Made by a program: the position numbers and the translations under genes. Shown piece after piece: positions 9,001 to 16,921 of a DNA stretch of 64,000 nt. Below the pieces are notes generated by a model, which saw nothing but the letters and a program-made list of their open reading frames with translations, made no database searches and was not told the DNA's origin. How positions within the stretch are numbered: position 1 is the stretch's first letter; each line of letters starts with the position of its first letter. Origin of the DNA: Streptomyces sp. NBC_01233 (GTDB lineage: Bacteria > Actinomycetota > Actinomycetes > Streptomycetales > Streptomycetaceae); the NCBI RefSeq assembly GCF_035989305.1, contig NZ_CP108514.1:558001-622000 (forward strand). The letters are read 5' to 3'.

Positions 9001-10652
9001 CCCCAACGCAATGGGTAACTCGGGCATGAGTCACCCTCCGTAGCGTCTTGATCTTGATGCTGGTCGTCGGCGGTGCGCTCACGCACGGGTATGCGGTGCC
9101 GGATGGTGATTTTCTCGGGTCCGACGAGGACGTCTTTGACGAGGAGCCGCAGGACGCGCTGGCGCTCGGGGACCTCGGCTGTCCCAGCGTTCTCTCGGAG
9201 CTGGGCGAGGAAGCCTTCGAGGTCGTCAGCGAGCTTGAGGTAGGCGTCGCGGTCGGCGAGCTGGGCGTCCAGCGCGTCGAGTTGGCCGCGCAGGTTGCTC
9301 TCCCGGGCCCGCAGGCCGGGCATCCGGGCCCGCAGTTCGTCGATGGTGACCAGCTGTTCCTGGAACGCTTCGATCATGCGTGTGATCGCTGCGGTGGCCT
9401 TGGCCAGGGCCAGTTCGAGACGGCTGCGCTGACGGGTGGCGGGGTCGGAGGTGCGGGCGCGGTCCAGCCGCTTGTCGATCTCGGAACGGATCAGGTGCGG
9501 GTCGGCGGTCATGCCGATGATGTGGTCCCAGACGACGGTGTCGAGGTAGTCGGCGCGGACGGGCTTGTTGGTGCAGACCCGGCCGCCCGCGTAGCGGTAG
9601 TCGTCGGAGCCCAGGCACCGGTAGTAGTAGATCTTCTTGCCGGAGGAAGTAGTGGTCGAGGTGCGGTAGTAGCCGTATCCGCAGCTCACGCAGGCCGACA
9701 ACCCCTGAAGCAGGGAGGGGACCTTGCTGTTGCGCGAAGCGAAGCGCTTGTTGTCGGCGAGCCGCTGGGCGGCGCGTTCGAAGGTGGCCGGGGTGACGAG
9801 CGCGGGAACGGGGATGGTGATCCACTCCTCGCGGGGGCGGTCGGTGGTCTTGACGGCGCGCGGAGTGCTGCGGCCCTCCAGGCGGGCCCGGCGGTTGAGG
9901 CCCGGGGACTCGTGGAGGATCTGGGTCTTGCCGAAGGCTGCCTGCCCTGCGTAGGCGGGGTTGCGGAGCATGCCCCAGATGACGCTTCGGTCCCAGCGGG
10001 TCTTGCCGGTGCGGGTGGGAGTGCCGCTGCCGGTGAGCCAGCGGGTCAGGTCCGCGATGGAGGCCCCGTCGTCGGTGTAGCGGCGGAACAGCTCGACCAC
10101 CAGCGCCGCCTCGGACTCGACGATCTCGTAGGTGGCCCCGCACTCGGGGGTCTTGCGCAGGTAGCGGTAACCGAACGGGGCTCCGCCCAGCACGTTCACT
10201 GCCCCCGAGCGCGCCCGGTAGGTCTTCCCGCGCCGGTAGCGTTCCATCAGCTGGGCCTTCTCGTACTCGGCGAACATGCCCTGGAACTGGACCATCAGCT
10301 GGTCCTCGGGAGTGTCGCCGCGTGGGCCGCGCACGAACTCCACCCGGGTGCCGGCCCGGGCGAACTCCTCGATCAGCAGGGCCTGGTAAGCGAACTTGCG
10401 GGCGAGGCGGTCGGGCGCGTAGCACAGCACCACATCCACGCCGACCTGGGCGACCAGGTCGCGCAGCCGCTCCAGCGCGGGCCGCACCAAGGTCGCCCCG
10501 GAGTGCCCCTCGTCCTCGAACACCCACTCCTCGGGCAGCTCAAGATGCGCGGTGGCGGCGTGCGCGCGCAGGGCCGCGGTCTGCGAGCCGATCGTCTGGT
10601 CCTTCTTCTGCCGGGCCGAGGACACCCGGGCGTAGATCGCCACGCTGGTCAT
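8898..10652 (-). CDS. Large serine recombinase
   Basis: A 584-residue recombinase, nearly 550 residues of which lie inside the element. The N-terminal resolvase domain has the nucleophile Ser11 in YARVSSARQKKDQ, followed by DGHSG-like EDEGHSGATLVRP and the DRLAR helix. The recombinase domain follows (GGAPFGYRYLRK), then a zinc ribbon with Cys pairs CVSCGYGYYR and RVCTNK, and a coiled-coil region (about 410-480). The ATG at 10652 has GGAGTGAGCG upstream. The frame runs through the element's left end at 9004 and stops at 8898 in flanking RT DNA, so the last 35 or so residues (GRGVSRPGEPVPALRV..) are encoded by host sequence in a non-RT frame. Confidence 0.93.
   Translation of the reverse strand: MTSVAIYARVSSARQKKDQTIGSQTAALRAHAATAHLELPEEWVFEDEGHSGATLVRPALERLRDLVAQVGVDVVLCYAPDRLARKFAYQALLIEEFARAGTRVEFVRGPRGDTPEDQLMVQFQGMFAEYEKAQLMERYRRGKTYRARSGAVNVLGGAPFGYRYLRKTPECGATYEIVESEAALVVELFRRYTDDGASIADLTRWLTGSGTPTRTGKTRWDRSVIWGMLRNPAYAGQAAFGKTQILHESPGLNRRARLEGRSTPRAVKTTDRPREEWITIPVPALVTPATFERAAQRLADNKRFASRNSKVPSLLQGLSACVSCGYGYYRTSTTTSSGKKIYYYRCLGSDDYRYAGGRVCTNKPVRADYLDTVVWDHIIGMTADPHLIRSEIDKRLDRARTSDPATRQRSRLELALAKATAAITRMIEAFQEQLVTIDELRARMPGLRARESNLRGQLDALDAQLADRDAYLKLADDLEGFLAQLRENAGTAEVPERQRVLRLLVKDVLVGPEKITIRHRIPVRERTADDQHQDQDATEGDSCPSYPLRWGRGVSRPGEPVPALRVRHLDGPGVPVRLVRTLRG
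9002..9015 (+). repeat. Left recombinase arm (inverted repeat)
   Basis: CCCAACGCAATGGG; its exact reverse complement is at 11230-11243. The match extends further as CACGCYCCCAACGCAATGGG followed by YAACT when flanking bases are included. Likely a recombinase-binding half-site. Confidence 0.8.
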
Positions 10653-10788
10653 CGCTCACTCCTGCCTGCTCCAGGCGATCCCGTATCCGGGCTCGCCGCT
10701 GCGGAACCAACGCCGCGTAGGCCGCGGACAAGTCCGCCGCCGCATGACGGTCGAAGACCGCCTCCACCTCCACCGGCCGGCCGCTCAC
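10540..10788 (-). CDS. Small protein between the HTH gene and the recombinase
   Basis: An 82-residue frame starting at GTG 10788, which overlaps the stop of the preceding gene by four bases (GTGA), the usual sign of translational coupling. The first half (VEAVFDRHAAADLSAAYAAL, then RRARIRDRLEQAG) looks like a charged helical protein; the second half overlaps the first 113 bases of the recombinase gene in another frame and may not be functional. No known domain is recognised. By position it may assist recombination, but this is inference. Confidence 0.6.
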   Translation of the reverse strand: MSGRPVEVEAVFDRHAAADLSAAYAALVPQRRARIRDRLEQAGVSDDQRGDLRPGVLGPAEEGPDDRLADRGPARARRHRAS

Positions 10789-11132
10789 CTGCCTGGCCGC
10801 CCCTCCGGGGCACCCCGCTCAAGGAACTCGGCCAGGGCCTGGGCCACCACCGCGGAGATCGCCCGGTCACTCTCGTGGGCACGGGCGCGGATCTGTCCTG
10901 CCAGCGATTCCGGCAGCTTGACAGTGAACACCACGCTTGACTCGGGGACTTCGAGATGTCCAGCGGCCATGGCCTGCTCCAGATACCGGCGTGCCTGACG
11001 CACCGACACCCCGTACCTACTTGCCAACGTGCGGGCGGCTGCGGCCACGGGCACACCCGCCCCGACCAGATCCGCGGCGGCGTTGACCCGCCGGGCGTAC
11101 TCGACGCTATCGACACGATCACCACGCACCAT
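10785..11132 (-). CDS. HTH and ribbon-helix-helix-like DNA-binding protein of the element
   Basis: A 115-residue protein. Residues 20-50 form a helix-turn-helix candidate (VAAAARTLASRYGVSVRQAR), and residues 68-105 resemble a ribbon-helix-helix or antitoxin-type segment (VVFTVKLPESLAGQIRARAH). It is first in the three-gene operon and is likely to regulate it or to act as a directionality factor; both are inference. The ATG at 11132 has only a weak purine-rich region upstream. Confidence 0.7.
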   Translation of the reverse strand: MVRGDRVDSVEYARRVNAAADLVGAGVPVAAAARTLASRYGVSVRQARRYLEQAMAAGHLEVPESSVVFTVKLPESLAGQIRARAHESDRAISAVVAQALAEFLERGAPEGRPGR

Positions 11133-11229
11133 GTCACAAACCTACTACCCATTGTGACACCCCTTACCCTCCGCTCGAGGAGTGAGTTCCAAGCGCCGGT
11201 AGCCGAGCGTCACCTCGAAGCAGAAGTTG

Positions 11230-11243
11230 CCCATTGCGTTGGG
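11230..11243 (+). repeat. Right recombinase arm (inverted repeat)
   Basis: CCCATTGCGTTGGG, the exact reverse complement of the left arm at 9002-9015. It lies 13 bases inside the CCCC core at 11257-11260, whereas the left arm abuts its core directly. Confidence 0.8.
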
Positions 11244-11256
11244 AGCGTGACGGGGG

Positions 11257-11851
11257 CCCCTTGTGGGGTTCCGCGTTCCCGTTCCAGCAGGGAGCCATCG
11301 GGCATGGCGAGCGGGGCGGCGAGCCACCGCCGCACGTACAAGTTCACCCAGACGGCGTCGGTGTGCGCTTCCACCGCCTTGACCAGCAGGTCCCAGGGCA
11401 CGCTGTCGAAGAACTTGGCGATGTCGAACTCCACCACCCAGTCCCGCTTCCAACTTCGTTCCCGGCACCTTTCCACCGCGTCCAAGGCGGACCGTCCTGG
11501 CCGGTATCCGTAGCTGTCCGGGTGGAAAACAGGGTCCACCCTTCGCACCAGATGCCGGGCCACAACGGTCTGAGCCACTCGGTCGGCGACAGCGGGAATG
11601 CCAAGCATTCTCGTGCCGCCTCCATTCGGCTTGGGGATTTCCACCGCACGCACCGGCGGCGGAAAGTACGAGCCCGATGACATCCGGTTCCAGACCTTAT
11701 AGAGGTTGCTCTTCAAGTCCTTCTCGAAGTCGTCGATGCTCTGTCCGTCCACGCCAGGTGCGCCCCTATGTGACTTGACTTCCTCCCACGCCTCCTTGAC
11801 TTCCCACTTCGAAATATCAAACGGCTTGATCTGAGACTTCAACTGGCCCAT
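11257..11851 (-). pseudogene. Group II intron RT/maturase, N-terminal part (split gene)
   Basis: Starts at ATG 11851 (GGGAGGAGTGCG upstream) with MGQLKSQIKPFDISKWEVKE and runs through RT blocks 0-4: HRGAPGVDGQSIDDFEKDL, RMLGIPAVADRVAQ, GYRPGRSALDAVERCRERSW and FDIAKFFDSVPWDLL (first catalytic Asp). It breaks off at ERGTPQG, where the element begins; the second catalytic motif YADD is in the distal part. Read through the junction it would continue only a few dozen out-of-frame residues. Confidence 0.9.
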
Positions 11852-12463
11852 CGCACTCCTCCCGGGCTGTCGCCCGGTTGATGTGATCAACTCAGTCACA
11901 AACGACCCGGCCCCTTCGCTCCACCCCCGCTACAGGGGCTTCATCACTACTACGGACCGGTCTGCCAGCAGGCTCCGCGTCGGTACTCGACCCCTTACGG
12001 TGTCCTCCGCTTGGGGCACTCCCTCTCCCCCGACCTTGCGTCAGGGCGTATCGGACCTGCCTTCTCCTGTTCCATGCGAGAGCCGCAGACCGGACTCACG
12101 TCGCCTACATGCCGGACACCACCTGGCCAATAGACGGGCACCCGCCAGGCTCATCCCGGAGTTCTTGACACACCCCGGTTTCGATGTCGTCTGGTTTCCT
12201 TACGACACGTCAGCAGCGATTCACTTGCGTTCGTCTTTCCGGTCCCCACCTGACGCCTCCTACGACGCCTTTTCCTCATCGCTCACCACGACAGTCTTCA
12301 GCTAACGCAGCATGAGGCGGTTTGGAGCCTCCCCCCGCAGGGCGGCTCCGAAGGGCCACGAAACCTTCATCTCTCGCACAGCATCACTTCTGGAAATCGC
12401 TCCTACATGCAACTTCCTTTCATGTTCAGGACACACGCCAAGGGGTAACTCGGGGGGCTGCAC

Positions 12464-12637
12464 CTTGCATGCGTCACAGCCGCGGCAGCCGTGGGCAGCG
12501 GTGCGGACGCGCTCATTTGAAACCTAAACGACATTTATTGCATATTTTTGCAACCTTGGGGGTCGAGAAACGCATCCAAAGAGAAGACCCGCCCGTTCTG
12601 CCCGTCCGAGGGCAGCCGCCCTGTTCGGAGCAAGTTC
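12464..12637. promoter_or_regulatory. AT-rich intergenic region upstream of the esterase
   Basis: An unusually AT-rich stretch for this genome (12515-12560) lies between the intron's 5' end and the esterase start. It contains the inverted repeat TTGCA-TATTTT-TGCAA at 12538-12553. It may hold the esterase promoter or an operator; no clear -35/-10 pair is assigned. Confidence 0.45.
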
Positions 12638-13726
12638 GTGCACGAGTACCCGCAGCCCCAGCAGCCCGGGCGATCCCGCAAGAAGGTGCGGATCGGCTCC
12701 GCCGTGGCCGTGGCCCTGCTCGCCGGCACCGGCGCGGGGTTGATCCACTGGACGACGGACTGGTTCGACGGGAACGGGGAGTCCGTCAGCTACGGTAAAC
12801 CCTCTGCCGGAACGGACCAAGACAAGGAGACCGGCGGCGGGAAGCAGGTCTCCGCGCCGAGCGCGGACCCGGACGTGTCGCTCCCCACCGGTCCGTTCGT
12901 CGACTTCAAGCAGACGGTCAAGCTCGACGACGGCACCCGCATATCCAAGGCCCGGGTGAAGGGCGCCAAGTCCGGCTTCGAGGGCAGCGTCTGGGTGTGG
13001 ACGCCGAAGGAGTACGACCGCCCCGAGTACGCGAAGAGCGCCTTCCCTGTCATGATCGCGCTGCCCGGAGGCAACGGGAACGCCGACAACTACTGGGCGA
13101 CCATGCCGAAGCTGGGCCTCCAGAAGGCCGTCGCCGAGGGCGCCGCAGCCGGCAAGAGCCTCCCGTTCATCCTGGTCATGCCGATCCTCAACCCGGACAG
13201 CAAGTACTACTACGACGGTTCCGACATCCCCGGCCAGGCCAAGATGGGCACCTGGATCGGCGAGGACGTACCCGACCTCGCCCGGGCCAACTTCCGTACC
13301 TACAAGTCCCGTGACGGCTGGGCCTTCATGGGCAACTCGTCCGGCGCCTTCGTCGGCCTCAAGCAACTCCTGCAGAGGCCGGACCGCTTCCGGGCCGTCA
13401 TCGCCAACGGCGGCGAGATCGTCCCGGACTCCCCGCTCTGGAAGGGCCACCAGGCGGAAATGGACGCGAACAACCCCGAAAAGCTCGCCCCGAAGCTGAT
13501 CAACGCCAAGGGCCCCGAGGTGAACGTCCTCTTCCAGTACGGCACCAAGGAGGGCGGCCGCGACCGGATGGAGAAGTTCCAGCAGCAGTTCGGCAAGGGT
13601 CCGGTCAAGGTCACGATCCACGAGATCCAGGGTGGCGACCACAACGGCTGGGACTACGTCCGAGGCATGACGGAAGGCCCCCTGGAAGAGCTCAGCAAGC
13701 TGATGAAGGGCCCGAAGCCGCAATAG
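12638..13726 (+). CDS. Membrane-anchored alpha/beta hydrolase (esterase D / mycolyltransferase-like)
   Basis: A 362-residue protein with a short cytoplasmic start, one membrane helix (VRIGSAVAVALLAGTGAGLI) and an extracytoplasmic hydrolase domain of the putative-esterase family that includes antigen-85-type mycolyltransferases. The nucleophile is the Ser of GNSSGAF in RDGWAFMGNSSGAFVGLKQL, with His in GGDHNGWDYV. The substrate is unknown. The GTG at 12638 with CGGAG upstream gives VHEYPQPQQPGR, matching the layout of the paralogue at 42057-43343, whose core is closely similar (for example PKMGTWL.EDVPDL..ANFRT). A terminator hairpin follows. Confidence 0.82.
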   Translation: MHEYPQPQQPGRSRKKVRIGSAVAVALLAGTGAGLIHWTTDWFDGNGESVSYGKPSAGTDQDKETGGGKQVSAPSADPDVSLPTGPFVDFKQTVKLDDGTRISKARVKGAKSGFEGSVWVWTPKEYDRPEYAKSAFPVMIALPGGNGNADNYWATMPKLGLQKAVAEGAAAGKSLPFILVMPILNPDSKYYYDGSDIPGQAKMGTWIGEDVPDLARANFRTYKSRDGWAFMGNSSGAFVGLKQLLQRPDRFRAVIANGGEIVPDSPLWKGHQAEMDANNPEKLAPKLINAKGPEVNVLFQYGTKEGGRDRMEKFQQQFGKGPVKVTIHEIQGGDHNGWDYVRGMTEGPLEELSKLMKGPKPQ

Positions 13727-13752
13727 GGGCGGGTTCGGAAGGCGGCCTCGGC

Positions 13753-13782
13753 GGGCCCATCCTCCGAGGAGAGGACGGGCCC
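13753..13782 (+). terminator. Hairpin terminator after the esterase gene
   Basis: GGGCCCATCCTC and GAGGACGGGCCC form a 12-bp stem with one mismatch around a CGAGGA loop, 26 bases after the stop codon. No U-tract, which is normal for Streptomyces. Confidence 0.75.
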
Positions 13783-13934
13783 CCGGGGTCACGGGCGCGG
13801 GAACAGTGAGCGGCCGAAGGCGTACGGGGAGCCAGGGGGCGGGGGTCGAGGTGCAGGCGGTCGCCGCGGCGGAGGCCTGGCAGAGACCCCTGTGGCATTG
13901 CCGACCGGGCCGGGGAAGCCTGATCGGTCCCCCG

Positions 13935-14477
13935 GGCGCTGGTCTGCACCTGCGTCGCGACAGACCTGCCAAAAGGAGGGGTGAACTCACAGGTCCGAGC
14001 CCCGTGGACCGGGGCACACCCGGTTGGAAAATGCACGTCCTGTCGGACGAGAACGGGCTGCCCTCCTCGTCGGCGTCACCGCGGCCGACACCCACGACAG
14101 CCTCGCCCTGAAGCCCGTGATCACGGGTCACCAAACGAGAAACGACCCCCACCGCGGCCGCCACTTCAAGCCCCAACGCCCCAACGCCGGCTCCTGCGCG
14201 CACGCCGGCTAAGGCCTACAACATCACCCACCTGCGGAAATGGTGACGCGGCAACCGGATCGATGTCCGCATCGCCCGCAAGGGCATCGAGTCATCGCAA
14301 CGGCTCGGACCGCGCCGGTGGGAGATCGCGAGGACGATGTCCTGGCTGACCGGCTACCGCCGACTCAACCACCGCTACGAACGCCATCCCCGCAACTACC
14401 TGGCCTTCCTCGGCCTCGCTGCAGCCCTCTGCTGCTACAAACGGCTCGTCCGCCTCACCACACAGGACACGTCTTAG
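13935..14477 (+). pseudogene. IS5-like transposase remnant with frameshifts
   Basis: Pieces of an IS5-family transposase can be followed through several frames: ELTGPSPVDRGTPGWKMHVL (about 13982-14041), LLVGVTAADTHDSLALKPVI after a one-base shift, then KAYNITHLRKW, VRIARKGIESSQRLGPRRWE and SWLTGYRRLNHRYERHPRNY to a stop at 14475-14477. The usual ERT of the catalytic motif is altered to EIARTMSWL. The N-terminus is missing. It is inactive. Confidence 0.8.
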
Positions 14478-14637
14478 CCTCGATCCACCGATGTGGTCTG
14501 AGGGTGATCTTCTGGCGGGCGTCTGTGCCGGTTTTGGGGCGGTGGTTGGGCATGGGCAGGTTGTAGCCGCTGGTCTGCCCAGCTTTTCCACGACTTGGTT
14601 CCGGTTGGGCCCTGGCGGGCGGGGTGGGCAGGGGGCG

Positions 14638-14810
14638 TCAGGCCGGGCCGGGTGGGCCGTGGACCGTGTCGAACAGGTGCGTCCAGGCGTGCTGCCAGGG
14701 CCAGTTGTGCGGTAGGTGCAGGGTGATACGGCGGGCTGAGCGGGCGATCCTGGCGGGCACGTGGATCAGGTGGGCGCGGAGGGTGGCGGGCCGGGAGCGA
14801 GGCCGAGTTC
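14638..14810 (-). pseudogene. IS1380-like transposase, C-terminal fragment
   Basis: The minus strand reads RPATLRAHLIHVPARIARSA, RRITLHLPHNWPWQHAWTHL, then a stop at 14638-14640. This resembles the C-terminal end of IS1380-family transposases (..R..TLR..L..V.A...R..RR..LRL...WPW). The rest of the gene is absent. Confidence 0.6.
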
Positions 14811-14953
14811 AGGGGTGGAGGTCAGGGGTGGAGGTCAGGGGTGGACTTCGTCCGGACGGGGTGCCTAGGATCGTGATCACGGCATCGCGTGTCGGTCACC
14901 AGCTGGGTGAGGCATGGAGGCGCCCGTGATGTGCCTTTCGGAGGCATTCACTC

Positions 14954-15355
14954 ATGTCCGTACAACTGAACCACACGATCATCCACTCCCGTGACAACCG
15001 GGAGTCCGCCGAATTCCTGGCGCACGTCCTCGATCTCCAGGTCGGGAGCGAGTGGGGACCCTTCATCCCCGTCGAGACCAGCAACGGCGTCACCCTGGAC
15101 TTCGCGACCGTCCCGGCCGAGTCCATCACCCCACAGCACTACGCGTTCCTCCTCTCCGAGGAGGAGTTCGACGTGGCCTTCGAGAAGATCCGGTCGGCGG
15201 GCGTCCCGTACTTCGCGGACCCGCACGGCAAGCACCCCGGCGAGATCAACCACAACGACGGGGGCCGCGGGGTCTACTTCACGGACCCCGCGGGGCACGG
15301 GATGGAGATCATCACGCGCCCGTACGGCTACCAGGAGCCGGGCACGAACGGCTGA
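14954..15355 (+). CDS. VOC (glyoxalase/dioxygenase superfamily) protein
   Basis: A 133-residue single-module VOC-fold protein with paired beta-alpha-beta-beta-beta units: LNHTIIHSRDNRESAEFLAH at the start and GVYFTDPAGHGMEIITRPYG at the end, which carries the terminal metal-ligand-type Glu. The enzyme activity of this subgroup (lyase, dioxygenase or resistance protein) cannot be decided. The ATG has TTCGGAGGC upstream. Confidence 0.85.
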   Translation: MSVQLNHTIIHSRDNRESAEFLAHVLDLQVGSEWGPFIPVETSNGVTLDFATVPAESITPQHYAFLLSEEEFDVAFEKIRSAGVPYFADPHGKHPGEINHNDGGRGVYFTDPAGHGMEIITRPYGYQEPGTNG

Positions 15356-15393
15356 CCCGGCCACCACCGCACCCGGTCACCACCACACCCGCC

Positions 15394-16887
15394 TCATGAA
15401 CCGGTGGCGGTCATCCGATCCATGACCGCCACCGGCAGCGCCGGGTTCAGCGCCGCCGCCCCCGCCGTCGCCTCCTCGCCGAGCAGCCGGATCAGGACCG
15501 GCACGGGCAGCCGCGGATGCCGGGCGGCCGTCGCGCGTACGCCGCTGTCCGGGTCGTCGAGCAGCCGTACCGCGGAGTCCGCCGACAGCCGGGGGTCGGT
15601 CGCGGCGCGCAGCCTGACCTCCGCGTCCTCGTCCCGGCTGAAGCGTTCCACCAGCGCGGGTGTCGAGTCCGGGTCGTCGAGCGCCAGTTGCCGCAGCCGC
15701 GGATGCGGGTCCTCGGCGTAGCGCAGCAGGTCGCGCCGCGGGAAGTTCGGGTGCCCGTAGGGCCGGTCGGGGGTGGAGAGACTGCCGTTCCACCACTGCC
15801 ACACCTCAAGCAGCATGTCCGCCGGCGCGTCGTCGCACCGCTCGGCGAGGAAGAGCCGTACGACCCGGTCCTCGTCCCGGGCCAGCCGTTCCACCACGTC
15901 CGGCGGCAGCCGCCGGGCCATCGCGACACTGCTGCGCAGCAGCACGTGGCCGGAGGCCGCGAGGCGGCGCATGGCCTCCTCGTCCTCGTGCAGCGCCACC
16001 ACCCAAGGGATCGCGTTCCGCAGCCGCCTCGGGTCGATGTCCACCTCCACGGCTGCCCGCTGCTCCTCCGTCAGCTCGGGTCGCAGGGACACGGCACGGC
16101 GTACGTCGGCCTGCGGGTCGGCGGCGAGGAGCGCGACCAGGTCCGGGTCCAGGTAGGGGTTCCCGGCCAGGCGCCTGCGCACCTCCGGGACCGCGTCGGC
16201 GCAAAGCCGTGCGGCGAGGTCCCGGTCCAGCCGGAGGGCGGCGACGTCATGGGCGGTGCTCACGGCCTCGAAGTCCGTCTCGGTGATCGGCTCCTCGTCG
16301 TGCCGGGCCGCCACGGCCGCCACCCGCACCCGTTCGACCGGGTCCGCGGCCAGCCGTGCCCGGGCCGCGGCATCGAGGTCCGGCCAGGCGGCGTGGCAGG
16401 CTGCCGCCCGGACGGCGGGCACCGGGTCGGCGGTCAGGGCCACCGCTGCCGCGGCGGGCACGGCAGGCAGTTCGAGGAGGGCTTCCCGGACCGCGCCGGA
16501 CGGGTCCCCGGCGAGCACTTCGTACGCCTCGTCCGTGAGCCGGGCCCCGGCCGCGACGGCGACCGTGAGGAGGGCGTACCGCCGCCGCCCCGCCGCTTCG
16601 GCCAGCAGCAGCCGGGACCAGCGCTCGGCCGACATTCCCCGCTGGACCCGGGTTTCCGCGAGCCGGGCGCGAACCGACCACTCCGGGTGGTCCACGGCGG
16701 CGTCCAGCACCGCTTCGGGCAGGTCGCGCCGCCAGAGCAGGTGGCCCGGGGTCGTGTCCAGCAGCCGCACCAGGATCCAATCGGGTGCGGCGCGGTTCCA
16801 GGCCAGGGCCTCACGGACCCGCTCCGCGACGGCCGTCCCGTACTTCAGCCCGGCCCACTCGTCCTCGGTCCCCCGCGCGCTCTCCAT
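15394..16887 (-). CDS. HEAT/leucine-rich-variant repeat protein
   Basis: A 497-residue soluble protein made almost entirely of helical repeats of about 22-24 residues, such as VLAGDPSGAVREALLELPAV, LAADPVERVRVAAVAARHDE and LLDDPDSGVRATAARHPRLP. The recurring pattern of LxxDPxxxVRxAAA is the leucine-rich variant/HEAT-like form found widely in Streptomyces. Such proteins act as binding scaffolds; no catalytic motif is seen. The ATG at 16887 (MESARGTEDEWAG) has TTCTCCTGG upstream on the coding strand. It is convergent with the VOC gene. Confidence 0.75.
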   Translation of the reverse strand: MESARGTEDEWAGLKYGTAVAERVREALAWNRAAPDWILVRLLDTTPGHLLWRRDLPEAVLDAAVDHPEWSVRARLAETRVQRGMSAERWSRLLLAEAAGRRRYALLTVAVAAGARLTDEAYEVLAGDPSGAVREALLELPAVPAAAAVALTADPVPAVRAAACHAAWPDLDAAARARLAADPVERVRVAAVAARHDEEPITETDFEAVSTAHDVAALRLDRDLAARLCADAVPEVRRRLAGNPYLDPDLVALLAADPQADVRRAVSLRPELTEEQRAAVEVDIDPRRLRNAIPWVVALHEDEEAMRRLAASGHVLLRSSVAMARRLPPDVVERLARDEDRVVRLFLAERCDDAPADMLLEVWQWWNGSLSTPDRPYGHPNFPRRDLLRYAEDPHPRLRQLALDDPDSTPALVERFSRDEDAEVRLRAATDPRLSADSAVRLLDDPDSGVRATAARHPRLPVPVLIRLLGEEATAGAAALNPALPVAVMDRMTATGS

Positions 16888-16921
16888 CCAGGAGAAGGTA
16901 GACGGGTTCGGCGCCCACGGA

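Larger units (their letters stand above)
9001..11256 (-). mobile_element. Serine-recombinase mini-element inside the RT gene
   Basis: A 2256-bp insertion containing only three coupled genes (10785-11132, 10540-10788, 8898-10652). It lies between CCCC at 9001-9004 and CCCC at 11257-11260; collapsing these to one copy rebuilds CACGCCCCCTTG, which encodes the invariant PQGG of the RT. Both ends carry an inverted arm (CCCAACGCAATGGG at 9002-9015 and its complement at 11230-11243), as expected of the two halves of a serine-integrase attP. No cargo beyond the three genes is present. Confidence 0.85.
8247..12463 (-). mobile_element. Group II intron with RT ORF, interrupted by a serine-recombinase element
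   Basis: On the minus strand the intron reads from a 5' end at about 12463 (GTGCAGCC, near the GUGYG consensus) through a roughly 610-nt structured region, an RT/maturase ORF, a 34-nt domain V (8287-8320), a domain VI hairpin (GCCGAGGGG..CCCCCTCGGC) and a 3' end near 8247 (CTACTCGAT, ending in AY). The ORF is split by a 2256-bp element at 9001-11256. Without it the intron would be about 1961 nt, a normal size. The exact 5' and 3' ends are inferred from consensus and may be off by a few bases. No flanking host gene is evident. Confidence 0.85.

Noticed and set aside
9048..10940. Long plus-strand open frame antisense to the recombinase
   Set aside because: Gly/Val/Asp-rich composition typical of antisense high-GC shadow; the minus strand has clear recombinase motifs.
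9013..12454. Shared 12-mer GGGTAACTCGGG at 9013-9024 and 12443-12454
   Set aside because: Same orientation and near interesting ends, but only 12 bases and not at both ends of any element; most likely chance.
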